DNA from: Ornithinibacillus contaminans
GTDB lineage: Bacteria; Bacillota; Bacilli; Bacillales; Amphibacillaceae
Direction of reading: 5' to 3'
Length of the DNA stretch: 64,000 bases
Assembly (NCBI RefSeq): GCF_001038425.2
Contig: NZ_LDPV02000053.1
Coordinates: 124,001-188,000, forward strand
The translations under genes and the position numbers were made by a program. Below the pieces are notes generated by a model that did no database searches, had not been told where the DNA came from, and saw only the letters and a list, made by a program, of their open reading frames with translations. Positions 35,201 through 42,153 of the stretch are shown one piece after another. Each line of letters begins with the position of its first letter. The first letter of the stretch is position 1.

Positions 35201-35373
35201 TCTCCCTCAAGGGCTAAATACGTATGGATGTTCGTTGAATTCGCTTCACGGTTTACGATCGATTCCTCTGTATCTACTGTATTTGCGCCGCCCCAGCCAT
35301 CTCGGCTATGGTTCCACATATCGGCGACTCGTGCTGCATAGCTTTTGTCATACTTTACAATTTCAATTGTCAT
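32287..35373 (-). CDS. GNAT acetyltransferase fused to a large beta-rich domain, 1028 residues
   Basis: Residues 1-150 are a GNAT domain: acetyl-CoA-binding loop region VRDDYHGKKIGKKLL (about 83-97) and the late signature LYTWPGNTKAVPLYKKCGFF. Residues about 155-1028 have no signal peptide or membrane helix and alternate beta-type segments (IEIGPKEKVSIPVPFTVTAH; NWYTYVEHDLGEIPGKS; LWWNPWSGGLWSG). They look like stacked beta-sandwich domains, perhaps carbohydrate- or mutarotase-like, but I do not recognise a catalytic motif. It is probably cytosolic. The ATG at 35373 follows AAGGAGATGAC on the minus strand. A short ORF with promoter and two terminators lies upstream. Confidence 0.88.
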   Translation of the reverse strand: MTIEIVKYDKSYAARVADMWNHSRDGWGGANTVDTEESIVNREANSTNIHTYLALEGEKVVGYCGFSEYRDDDGALYIPLLNVRDDYHGKKIGKKLLLTALQEAIDLKWPRLDLYTWPGNTKAVPLYKKCGFFWEDRDDTTHLMNFMPTVLHTEAVQDFFEDTSWYDMSTRKIVVEPDGRVENEFHYYEYTWEKANTSLRMEFERTGRGIRLIETDDYVISATVEQHPLVFGNQYDIRYSLQNKSGKPLHIDLTGVNDKNITFNFQESIDVTDSIELTGSFYVDSIQEEQDTFKTHPTVQTNVTINGKQAVFKTGILPKYPAQIKAILADELTFIGKENIFYLDIVNNFPEKVQYELEFPTSSLVQMATSTVQIEIGPKEKVSIPVPFTVTAHGYYYKKLAIKARKENGEEVHFEREIGIPLRAIGAQFHGEDEETIQLYNGQYFAELTKRGNSITTGRKKKESSIRILTPKLGKPYSEEFAKATPTAVTYMEDSGSIGLKATYELPAFPSIKVHVIVKLYGEGLVENYYEIDNLLDGSTTQPIWLNQSIYLNLEKAILPFRGAVVEMNDSIGNSYEYWDESLVTENWLFVNGIHEPIGMCWHPDTKIHFGNWYTYVEHDLGEIPGKSTIQTDPVYFSIGAFHDVETLRSYANQSFGTPKVQPVNHVSVSLENNNPFVQDETATVMVKDFKSNYLNGELELTITNAKTAAITGHVNREEQQTEWTTALSLENAPAVSVVTAKAALDASVHERQTIAIKQQNTDIKAEVLEEQGFDTWTIDNGIIQLKASPEFFPTLHSLTYQGHEWLDTSFPSLHPKLWWNPWSGGLWSGLGAIRPNSLMKEKSTAAFANVTDNKGNEWKGIKLTTLVKENKDYKGLTYHQYFLVLPGAPVLCHVSEINQKTGTFFQQKEWRNEAYFKPAQNIEDNWARVQDKQGDWTKIVAGKGENESIVDRNLLIGCADRKEQMQIITDSTNLPYTYINKQVLTSGHLEQITIPAGETQFTTPIFYLFNHDVIPVGAQIDLKGIRF

Positions 35374-35442
35374 TCTGTCATCTCCTTATGCGGGATACTG
35401 GTTTATGTATCCCAATTCCCTACTACGAATTCAATTATGATA

Positions 35443-35482
35443 CAAAAAAAGAACCACTCAAAAATCACTGAATAGTTCTTTA
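35443..35482 (-). terminator. Terminator/attenuator upstream of the GNAT fusion gene
   Basis: On the minus strand AAAGAACTATTCA pairs with TGAGTGGTTCTTT (about 13 pairs with wobbles) and is followed by a T-run. It lies 70 bases before the GNAT fusion start, in position to act as an attenuator or as a second stop for the 22-codon gene. Confidence 0.7.
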
Positions 35483-35536
35483 AACCCATTTGGATAGAGG
35501 AGTGCAAAAGCTCGAGCCTTACCCAAATTATTGAAT
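35483..35536 (-). other. Interval between the two hairpins
   Basis: These 54 bases between the two minus-strand terminators contain no ORF. A small CTCGAG-centred palindrome is the only feature seen. Confidence 0.3.
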
Positions 35537-35572
35537 TAAAAAACCATAGAATGCATCATACATCCTATGGTG
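35537..35572 (-). terminator. Terminator of the 22-codon gene
   Basis: On the minus strand ACCATAG pairs with CTATGGT, extended by ATG/CAT inner pairs, and is followed by TTTTTTAA. It begins 17 bases after the stop codon of the small ORF. Confidence 0.75.
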
Positions 35573-35588
35573 TCGTATCATTTTGTTA

Positions 35589-35657
35589 TTAGAACGCGCA
35601 ATAGGTTGTATTAAACATGGTATGAAGTTTTGCTCTGATTATCGTTGTGTTAATCAT
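35589..35657 (-). CDS. 22-residue peptide, stand-alone or leader
   Basis: A 23-codon frame runs from ATG 35657 to TAA 35589; the peptide starts MINTTIIRAKL and ends FNTTYCAF. AGGGAGGT lies at ideal distance upstream. A near-consensus promoter (TTTACA, 17 bases, TATACT) is found 36 bases before the start, and a terminator follows. These parts argue that it is translated. It might be a small peptide gene or a leader controlling the downstream GNAT fusion through the second hairpin at 35443. I do not recognise the sequence. Confidence 0.65.
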   Translation of the reverse strand: MINTTIIRAKLHTMFNTTYCAF

Positions 35658-35692
35658 GTTTTACAACCTCCCTGAAAAGTTTTTACTTTGTA

Positions 35693-35721
35693 AGTATACT
35701 GAAAATTGTTGTTTTTGTAAA
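35693..35721 (-). promoter_or_regulatory. Promoter of the 22-codon gene
   Basis: On the minus strand TTTACA (35721-35716) and TATACT (35698-35693) are spaced by 17 bases. Confidence 0.7.
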
Positions 35722-35907
35722 TAGGTAATTGGAAAAAATATGTAGTGGATTTGGTAGTTGGAGGTTTTATGTAAGGAACGCAGAATCAGATGGTGGGGTT
35801 TGTGGGTGTGACGTGTATAGAGATGGAAGGACGAATGCATTCTTTGATTCGATAATTCAGGAAAAGTAGTAACCGAGGTGTTAACAAAAGTTATGATAAA
35901 AATTAGA

Positions 35908-35937
35908 AACCGCTGGGAAATTCTCCTAGCGGTTTTC
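35908..35937 (-). terminator. Terminator of the lipoprotein gene
   Basis: AAACCGCTGGGA pairs with TCCTAGCGGTTT around AATTC, with flanking A and T tracts. It lies next to the lipoprotein stop codon. The interval 35722-35907 between this and the small-ORF promoter shows no gene. Confidence 0.82.
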
Positions 35938-35940
35938 CAT

Positions 35941-36342
35941 TCAGTAACTGAAAACAGTATCAAGTAAATCTGTATAATCCGCATCAGATAGTTTGAAGTC
36001 GTTGAAATCGGACCATACGACTTCGAACTCTTCGGTTAGTGGGTCTACCTCAAATTCAAGATTGACATTGACCACCTCGCCTAGATATTCTGCTCCTCCG
36101 TTAAATGTAACGATATGCTCGTTTTCATCTGATTGATAATAATCCCAAGTAGGATGGGAGAAAAATGCATTAAATGCGTCCCCAACATAGGTGTCTGGAT
36201 AATCATAGAAAGTCCCTTCGGTCACGATGCTTATGTATTCGTTGTTCTTCTTGTTGTTGGAACTTGATGTCAGAATTCCACAGGCAGTTAACATAAATAA
36301 TGAAATGATGGCAATTACGAGAAAGGTAGTCTTTTTTACCAT
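35941..36342 (-). CDS. Small secreted lipoprotein of unknown function
   Basis: This 133-residue protein starts MVKKTTFLVIAIISLFMLTAC, a lipoprotein signal with Cys21 as anchor. The mature part is acidic and aromatic (FYDYPDTYVGDAFNAFFSHP; VWSDFNDFKLSDADYTDLL). It has the pattern of small extracytoplasmic lipoproteins that pair a WxxY-rich domain with beta strands. Function unknown. AGGAGGAAACAACC precedes the ATG on the minus strand. Confidence 0.85.
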   Translation of the reverse strand: MVKKTTFLVIAIISLFMLTACGILTSSSNNKKNNEYISIVTEGTFYDYPDTYVGDAFNAFFSHPTWDYYQSDENEHIVTFNGGAEYLGEVVNVNLEFEVDPLTEEFEVVWSDFNDFKLSDADYTDLLDTVFSY

Positions 36343-36433
36343 GGTTGTTTCCTCCTAGAAGTTTGTTAGATTTACTATGCAGCAGGACTTTCCTCCTAAT
36401 TATAGCAAGATAAAATATTGATAGATAGAATTA

Positions 36434-36463
36434 TTCGACAAACTTCGGGCGGTGACAGGCACC
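36434..36463 (+). repeat. Dispersed 30-nt repeat, copy 5
   Basis: TTCGACAAACTTCGGGC followed by GGTGACAGGCACC. It is the first of two copies in tandem, 9 bases apart, between the lipoprotein and the ABC binding-protein gene. Confidence 0.87.
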
Positions 36464-36472
36464 TCGGTTCTA

Positions 36473-36502
36473 TTCGACAATTTTCGGGTGGTGACAGGCA
36501 CT
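36473..36502 (+). repeat. Dispersed 30-nt repeat, copy 6
   Basis: TTCGACAATTTTCGGGT followed by GGTGACAGGCACT, in the same orientation as copy 5. Confidence 0.87.
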
Positions 36503-36621
36503 GTTCTGTGTGCTTGGTATATTTGATTTGGTGGGTTCATATATTTGGGTGAATTGTTGTATGTGTAAATTTTTTGTGAATTTTTATGGTTTTAGCTTGG
36601 GCATTTTAGGAGGGGAAATGG

Positions 36622-37887
36622 ATGAGTGTGAAGAGGGTTTTGCTTTTGGGATTGCTGCTAGTAGTAGCTATTATGATGGTTTCTTGTGGGGATAAGGATT
36701 CAGAAGGTTCAAGTGGGGATGGGGTGAGTGAGGATACGGTTGAGTTAGTGATGTACAGCTGGCGGCCAGAGGACCGTGCAATGTATGAAAAAGCTATTGC
36801 TGCCTTTAATGAACAATATCCAGCTATCACGATTGATTTTCAGCCATATGAATCTACTGAATATAATACGATTCTTACTAATGCATTAGTCTCTGGTAGT
36901 GGTCCGGATATAATCCAACTGCGCCCGTACTCTGGAGCAACAACAATTGCAGATAATGACTATTTATTGCCACTGGATGAAATAGCAGGCTTAGGTAGTT
37001 TCAATGAGCAATATTTAGATGCGGCTCGTGGTAGTGATGGAAAAGTATACGGGGTGCCATTGTCACTCAACTCTGGGGTTATTTTCTACAATAAGAAACT
37101 ATTTGATGAGCTAGGTTTGGAAGAACCAACCACATATGAAGAGTTGTTGGAGGTTTGCCAGGCTTTACAAGCTGAAGGAATTACTCCAATTGCTCAATCT
37201 GGTAGAGCTGCTTATCTATTGTCGATGACCCATGCAGTTATTGCACCGACTGCATATGGTGGCAATGCGTTCGTGGAAGGTGGAATGGATCTGAAGAATC
37301 CTAGCTTCGTAGAATCGATTGAGCGTATGCAAGAACTAGCGGAATTTTTCCCAGAAGACTTTATTGCTATTGAGGATGACGCTGCGCAATCGCTTCTGTA
37401 TACAGAGCAAGCAGCAATGTACATTAATGGTGATTACCGGTTAGCTACATTTGAATCAACTGCACCAGACATGGAGTTTGGTGTCATTCCAGGTTTAGCA
37501 GAAGAACCTGGTGGTACGCCGATGGTAACTACTTGGGTGGATGGTTCATATGCGGCAGTGAAAAATACCGAGCATCCAGAGGAAGTCATGCTTTTTATGG
37601 AATTTTTGGCATCCAAGGAATTTGGAGAAATTTTTAGTAATGAGGTCAATCGTTTGAGTGCTGTCCCAGGTGTTGAAGCGGAGCATCCGATTGTACAGGA
37701 AATTTCAGCCGCGAGTGAGGCAAGCGCTACACCGTATTTAATGCTTGTTCACTATGGTGAGGGAGAGCCAACCACAAAGACGGTTTTTGAAAATGCATTA
37801 CAAGGCATGTATTTAGAAGAAGTAACGGTTGATGGTGTTATTCAGGAGGCGATGGAAAACGCCAAGCGTGCTGCAGCAAGTGAATAG
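36622..37887 (+). CDS. Carbohydrate ABC transporter substrate-binding lipoprotein (MsmE/MalE type)
   Basis: This 421-residue extracellular lipoprotein has a signal with MMVSC lipobox (Cys22). The mature part is a type-1 solute-binding fold: YSWRPEDRAMYEKAIAAFNE, then GSGPDIIQL and GVPLSLNSGVIFYNKKLFDE, as in oligosaccharide-binding proteins. AGGAGGGGAAATGG precedes the ATG. A 16-bp hairpin separates it from the two permease genes. No ATPase gene is present, so a shared MsmX/MsmK-type ATPase is expected. Confidence 0.94.
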   Translation: MSVKRVLLLGLLLVVAIMMVSCGDKDSEGSSGDGVSEDTVELVMYSWRPEDRAMYEKAIAAFNEQYPAITIDFQPYESTEYNTILTNALVSGSGPDIIQLRPYSGATTIADNDYLLPLDEIAGLGSFNEQYLDAARGSDGKVYGVPLSLNSGVIFYNKKLFDELGLEEPTTYEELLEVCQALQAEGITPIAQSGRAAYLLSMTHAVIAPTAYGGNAFVEGGMDLKNPSFVESIERMQELAEFFPEDFIAIEDDAAQSLLYTEQAAMYINGDYRLATFESTAPDMEFGVIPGLAEEPGGTPMVTTWVDGSYAAVKNTEHPEEVMLFMEFLASKEFGEIFSNEVNRLSAVPGVEAEHPIVQEISAASEASATPYLMLVHYGEGEPTTKTVFENALQGMYLEEVTVDGVIQEAMENAKRAAASE

Positions 37888-37900
37888 CAGATAGTCTCGT

Positions 37901-37937
37901 GAATATAGAGTCAATAGATTGTATTGACTCTATATTC
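37901..37937 (+). promoter_or_regulatory. Intercistronic hairpin after the binding-protein gene
   Basis: GAATATAGAGTCAATA pairs perfectly with TATTGACTCTATATTC around GATTG, with no clear T-run. It probably protects the 3' end of the binding-protein mRNA or terminates part of the transcripts. Confidence 0.7.
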
Positions 37938-37981
37938 CTATTTTCATCAAAAAGTGAAATGTTGTGCTGAGGAGTGATGGT

Positions 37982-38944
37982 ATGTCGGAAACAAATCTCA
38001 AATCTTCTGTTTCTGTATCGAATCCTCCTTCTAAGAAGAAAAGGAACTATCGAAAGCATTGGGCTCACTTGTTTTTACTTCCGGCGGTGTTGATTTATGG
38101 TGTGTTTCAGCTTTATCCATTATTGTCAGCGGTAGTAAATAGCTTTTTCTCTTGGAATGGATTTGATCGGGATTCTTTTATTGGGATTGATAATTTCACC
38201 GTATTACTGACAGAGGAGCCTTATAAGGGAACCTTTCTAAATGCGTTTAAGCATAATTGGATTTTTTTTATTGTGAATGTTTTTTCGGAGCTAGCGATTG
38301 CGTTTCTCTTGGCAGTAATCATTAACAGTAAAATAAAAGGAAAGGAATTTTTTAAGACAATATTTTTTCTACCGAAGCTGTTGTCGGTAATTGTGATTGG
38401 CTTTTTATTTAGTTTGATATTGAATCCTTCAACAGGGGCATTACATACCTTTTTGAAAGGAATCGGATTGGAATCATGGGCACATCCGTGGCTAGGTGAT
38501 CCAGATACTGCCTTGATTACGATTATTTTAGTTAATAGTTGGGCTGGAATTGGTTTTTCTATGCTGATTTTCTTGGCTAGCTTACAGGCTATTGATCGTG
38601 AAATTTTTGAAGCGGCGAGAATTGATGGTGCTTCAGGGTTTAACATGCTTTTTCGAATTACCATTCCAATGGCAATGAATGCCATCATGGTGATGACCAT
38701 TTTGACGTTTATTGGTGCATTTGAAACGTTTGAATTGATTTATGCCATGCAAGGATCTTCAGGAGGGCCTTACTATTCAACAGATGTATTAGCAACCTTC
38801 TTTTACAGGCTGGCATTTGGTTCGGCAGATGGTGGTCAGGCAATTGGCTTAGGCTCTGCGCTTGCTGTGATTTTGTTTTTTATAATCGCTTGTTCAACCG
38901 CGATACTCATGTTTTATTTCCGGAAAAAGGATTTTGAACGATAG
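37982..38944 (+). CDS. Sugar ABC transporter permease (MalF/UgpA type)
   Basis: This 320-residue protein has six predicted membrane segments and the inner-membrane EAA loop EAARIDGASGFNMLFRITIP, which contacts the ATPase. The ATG at 37982 follows GAGGAGTGATGG; a GTG at 37964 is less likely. A basic N-terminal tail (KKKRNYRKHW) precedes the first helix. It pairs with the permease encoded next. Confidence 0.94.
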   Translation: MSETNLKSSVSVSNPPSKKKRNYRKHWAHLFLLPAVLIYGVFQLYPLLSAVVNSFFSWNGFDRDSFIGIDNFTVLLTEEPYKGTFLNAFKHNWIFFIVNVFSELAIAFLLAVIINSKIKGKEFFKTIFFLPKLLSVIVIGFLFSLILNPSTGALHTFLKGIGLESWAHPWLGDPDTALITIILVNSWAGIGFSMLIFLASLQAIDREIFEAARIDGASGFNMLFRITIPMAMNAIMVMTILTFIGAFETFELIYAMQGSSGGPYYSTDVLATFFYRLAFGSADGGQAIGLGSALAVILFFIIACSTAILMFYFRKKDFER

Positions 38945-38957
38945 GAGGAATTGAAAA

Positions 38958-39782
38958 ATGCGAACAAGATGGGGTATTCAGTTCATCAAGTATTTGGTGC
39001 TATTTGTAGTAACGGTGGTGCTTTTCTATCCAATATTTCTGATGATTATTTCCTCCTTTAAGACAAAATTAGAAATTTTTACGTCACCATTACGGTTGCC
39101 TGAATCACTTCAATTCGAAAATTATGCACTCGTATGGGAAAAGGTGAATTTCTCGGGGTATGTTTGGAATAGTATTTTTGTGAGCTTCGTTGCTGTTTTT
39201 CTCGTGGTGTTTGTTTCCTCGCTTGCTGGGTATTATTTGGCGAGGTATCGATTTAGATGGAACGGTTTTGTGCTGTTTTTCTTTATGATTGGGCTAATGC
39301 TCCCAATGAAACTGGCGATTATCCCGTTGTATTTACTGATGATGAAATTCGGGTTGCTTGATTCTTTGTTTGCTTTGATTGCGGTTTATGTTGCGGGGGG
39401 CATCCCATTTGCGGTGTTTCTATTTTATGGCTTTTTCAGAACGCTATCTAAGGATTTGGAACAGTCCGCTAGACTTGATGGCTGTAATGATTTTCAAGTG
39501 TACTATAAGATTGTGCTTCCGCTAATGAAGCCATCTATCGCGATTGTGGGGATTGTGAATTTGGTAAATGTTTGGAATGACTTTTTCTATCCGTTAATCT
39601 TTATTCGCAGTGATGAGTTTCGAACGATTCCACTGGGGATGTTGACGTTGTTCGGGGAATACGATACGGAGTGGAATTTGTTATTTGCGGGATTAACGAT
39701 CTCCTCTCTTCCATTATTAATTGCTTTCCTTTTTGCATCCAGGACTTTTATTGATGGATTAACGACAGGGGCTATGAAGTAA
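38958..39782 (+). CDS. Sugar ABC transporter permease (MalG/UgpE type)
   Basis: This 274-residue protein has six membrane segments. Its EAA loop is altered: EQSARLDGCNDFQVYYKIVL, with Gln-Ser in place of the usual Ala-Ala. It starts 13 bases after the first permease with AGGAGG upstream. Its stop codon overlaps the next start (TAATG). Confidence 0.94.
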   Translation: MRTRWGIQFIKYLVLFVVTVVLFYPIFLMIISSFKTKLEIFTSPLRLPESLQFENYALVWEKVNFSGYVWNSIFVSFVAVFLVVFVSSLAGYYLARYRFRWNGFVLFFFMIGLMLPMKLAIIPLYLLMMKFGLLDSLFALIAVYVAGGIPFAVFLFYGFFRTLSKDLEQSARLDGCNDFQVYYKIVLPLMKPSIAIVGIVNLVNVWNDFFYPLIFIRSDEFRTIPLGMLTLFGEYDTEWNLLFAGLTISSLPLLIAFLFASRTFIDGLTTGAMK

Positions 39783-40555
39783 TGGGGAAAAAATGGATTA
39801 CCTTTGATTTGGATGGAACGTTGATGCAGAATCCCTTTGCCAAATGGGTTTTTCCAGAGATAGAAGAAATTGTAGCGCAGGAAGGTTATCGTGGAATTCG
39901 GCATGAGTTGGTTGAAGAGCATCGGCAGCGGATGCGTGCAGGAGCGGTTGTAGAGGCATATGATTGGGATGATATTTTACGAGATGTATGCCGACGTAAC
40001 GGATTGTCGGTCGAGATTAGTGTGGAACAATTAGTGCAAAAACATGCGGCTCCAGCTAAGGTGTATTTGTTAGAACGTGATGTGCTAGAGGTGTTACGTA
40101 TCTTAAGGAAGAATGGCTATACACTAGCTGCTGTAACGAATGGATTTTACCATTATCAAAAGCCTGTGATGGATGTGCTGGGGTTGACTGCATTTTTTGA
40201 TACTGTAATAACACCAGATAGAAGTGGATATGGAAAGCCGCAAATAGAAATGGTTAAGAGCCTACAGGGTGCTGGTGATCGCATCATTGCACATGTTGGT
40301 GACCGAATTGATCATGATGTAATATTTGCCAATGAACTTGGTATTTTATCGGTATTTTTCTATAGAAATATGACAGGATTTGTAAGAAAAGTGCCGCCTG
40401 AGATGCGGAATAAACAGGAGGAATGTTTAGCTTATTTTCGCTGGAAGTGGCGTCAAGAAACAGAGGAAGACGATTGGAAGTTTCCGTTAACAGGTGTACC
40501 AGATGTGGTAGTTTACACAATGAATGAGTTGGTAGCTCAGTTGCGATTAGCTTGA
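39782..40555 (+). CDS. HAD superfamily hydrolase
   Basis: This 257-residue phosphatase-like protein has the HAD motif I FDLDGTLMQ (Asp9 nucleophile, Asp11), motif II AAVTNGF, the lysine in GYGKPQIEM and motif IV HVGDRIDHD. The insertion between motifs I and II is a helical C1 cap. It is translationally coupled (TAATG) to the permease gene, so it may dephosphorylate a product of the imported sugar. The C-terminal 40 residues are Trp-rich (FRWKWRQETEEDDWKF), which is unusual for the family. Confidence 0.9.
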   Translation: MGKKWITFDLDGTLMQNPFAKWVFPEIEEIVAQEGYRGIRHELVEEHRQRMRAGAVVEAYDWDDILRDVCRRNGLSVEISVEQLVQKHAAPAKVYLLERDVLEVLRILRKNGYTLAAVTNGFYHYQKPVMDVLGLTAFFDTVITPDRSGYGKPQIEMVKSLQGAGDRIIAHVGDRIDHDVIFANELGILSVFFYRNMTGFVRKVPPEMRNKQEECLAYFRWKWRQETEEDDWKFPLTGVPDVVVYTMNELVAQLRLA

Positions 40556-40596
40556 ATACAGACCGTTTGCCTGAGGTATAGAAACTGGTTGTGAAA

Positions 40597-40637
40597 ACTG
40601 GTAGTTACACTGTTTGTGTAGCTATCAGGTTTTTTTG
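40597..40637 (+). terminator. Terminator of the ABC/HAD operon
   Basis: ACTGGTAGTTACAC pairs with GTGTAGCTATCAGGT (wobbles allowed) around TGTTT and is followed by a run of seven T. Confidence 0.82.
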
Positions 40638-40642
40638 TTGTG

Positions 40643-40672
40643 TTCGACAAAAACCGGGTGGTGACAGGCACC
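40643..40672 (+). repeat. Dispersed 30-nt repeat, copy 7
   Basis: TTCGACAAAAACCGGGT followed by GGTGACAGGCACC, 5 bases after the terminator T-run and before the receiver gene. The rest of the gap to 40828 shows no gene. Confidence 0.87.
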
Positions 40673-40827
40673 TTGATTAGTACTCTGTTCCTAATGGGGT
40701 GGGTGAAATTGAGAATGTTGGGTGATGGTTATTTTTTGTGGTAGTGGGAAAATGACTGTAGAGGGAATTACAAGAATACTTATTCTAATCTCATTAGTTA
40801 TAGCATTTTAAATTTGGAGAAGAGGTT

Positions 40828-41196
40828 ATGGAGATGAAAATTTTAATTGCAGATGATTCGAAGTTTTCGCGAACAGTGATGCAAGGAATATTGAAACAGC
40901 ATGGGTACACTAATTTTATTGAAGCGAGCAATGGAATCGAAGCAATAAATTATTATTTACAAGCGCAACCAGATATTGCGTTCCTTGATATTACGATGCC
41001 GCAAGTAAGTGGACTGACAGCGTTAGAGCAAATTCTTAAACATGATCCTAATGCAAAAGTCGTCATGTGTTCTGCGATGAGTACATCATACAATATAGCG
41101 GAGGCAATGGAGGTAGGAGCAAAGGGATTTATTGCAAAGCCTAACTTCAATAATGTCATTGATGTAATGGATCAATTACTGCTGGAGAGGGGTTGA
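40828..41196 (+). CDS. CheY-like single-domain response regulator
   Basis: This 122-residue receiver domain has no output domain. The acidic pocket (Asp9, Asp10), phosphoacceptor Asp54 in FLDITMP, Ser82 in CSAMS and Lys104 in FIAKP are all present, so it should be phosphorylated. No kinase, che or flagellar gene is nearby. An ATG at 40834 is an alternative start. It lies next to codY and a Spo0E-family gene, but the partner is unknown. Confidence 0.92.
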   Translation: MEMKILIADDSKFSRTVMQGILKQHGYTNFIEASNGIEAINYYLQAQPDIAFLDITMPQVSGLTALEQILKHDPNAKVVMCSAMSTSYNIAEAMEVGAKGFIAKPNFNNVIDVMDQLLLERG

Positions 41197-41300
41197 GGTA
41201 ATTTTAGCGAATTAATTCCACGCCACACGCCCCAGATAACACCACAGATTCTAAACGTAAAAGGTTCCACAATAATAACTAGGATATAGGAGGAAAAACA

Positions 41301-42089
41301 ATGAATTTATTATCAAAAGCAAGGGAAATTAATGCTATGCTACAAAACACAAAAGATAGCACAGTAGACTACAAAGGGATGGCAGAGGTGTTACGAGATA
41401 CCGTTAATGCCAATGTGTTTATTGTCCAAAAAAATGGAGATTTACCGGGATTTGCAATCTTAGAGGAAATTGAAAATCCGCGAATGAGGGACATGCTAGA
41501 ATCTAAAAGGTTCCCGGCTGAATATACAGAAGGACTATTAGCTGTTACCCAAACGACTTCTAATATTGGAATCGATAGTGAGTATACTGCTTTTCCAGTG
41601 GAAAATAAGGAATTATTTCAGGCCGGATTAACTACAATCGTGCCAATTCTAGGTGGAGGAAAACGGCTTGGGACACTTATCATGTCTCGTTTAGGCGTAG
41701 ATTTTCAAGACGAGGATATCATTTTAGCGGAGTACGGTGCAACAGTTGTTGGCATGGAAATTTTACGAGACTTATCTGATGAGATAGAAGCACAAGTACG
41801 TGCTAAAGCAATGGTCCAAATGTCAATAGAATCCCTTTCGTATAGTGAGTTAAAAGCAGTCAAAACAATTTTTCATGAACTAGATGGTACGGAAGGCATG
41901 ATTGTCGGGTCCAAACTTGCCGATAGCATTTCTATTACACGCTCTGTCATCGTGAATGCTTTGCGGAAATTAGAGAGTGCTGGCGTAGTGGATTCCCGTT
42001 CGTTAGGAATGAAGGGGACGTATATTAAAGTATTAAATGACTATTTCCTAGATGAGCTTGAAGGAATACAGGAACCGATTTTAAATTAA
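41301..42089 (+). CDS. codY: CodY family GTP/branched-chain amino acid-sensing regulator
   Basis: This 262-residue protein has the CodY layout: N-terminal GAF domain (1-155; [40 protein letters not shown]) and a C-terminal winged HTH ([20 protein letters not shown] then [12 protein letters not shown]). The ligand-contacting Arg and Met in PRMRDML are kept. It is a real but divergent CodY. The usual xerC-clpQ-clpY-codY context is absent: the neighbours are a CheY-like gene and a Spo0E-like gene. It may be a second CodY or a relocated one. The ribosome binding site is TAGGAGG. Confidence 0.93.
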   Translation: MNLLSKAREINAMLQNTKDSTVDYKGMAEVLRDTVNANVFIVQKNGDLPGFAILEEIENPRMRDMLESKRFPAEYTEGLLAVTQTTSNIGIDSEYTAFPVENKELFQAGLTTIVPILGGGKRLGTLIMSRLGVDFQDEDIILAEYGATVVGMEILRDLSDEIEAQVRAKAMVQMSIESLSYSELKAVKTIFHELDGTEGMIVGSKLADSISITRSVIVNALRKLESAGVVDSRSLGMKGTYIKVLNDYFLDELEGIQEPILN

Positions 42090-42153
42090 TTCCATGATGC
42101 CTGTATACGAGCATCATTTGAAGAAGCGCCCATGTTTAGTAAGGAGGACCTTG

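Noticed and set aside
35661-35984. A 107-codon minus-strand ORF
   Set aside because: It covers the promoter and ribosome binding site of the 22-codon gene and the lipoprotein terminator, and it overlaps the lipoprotein coding end in another frame.
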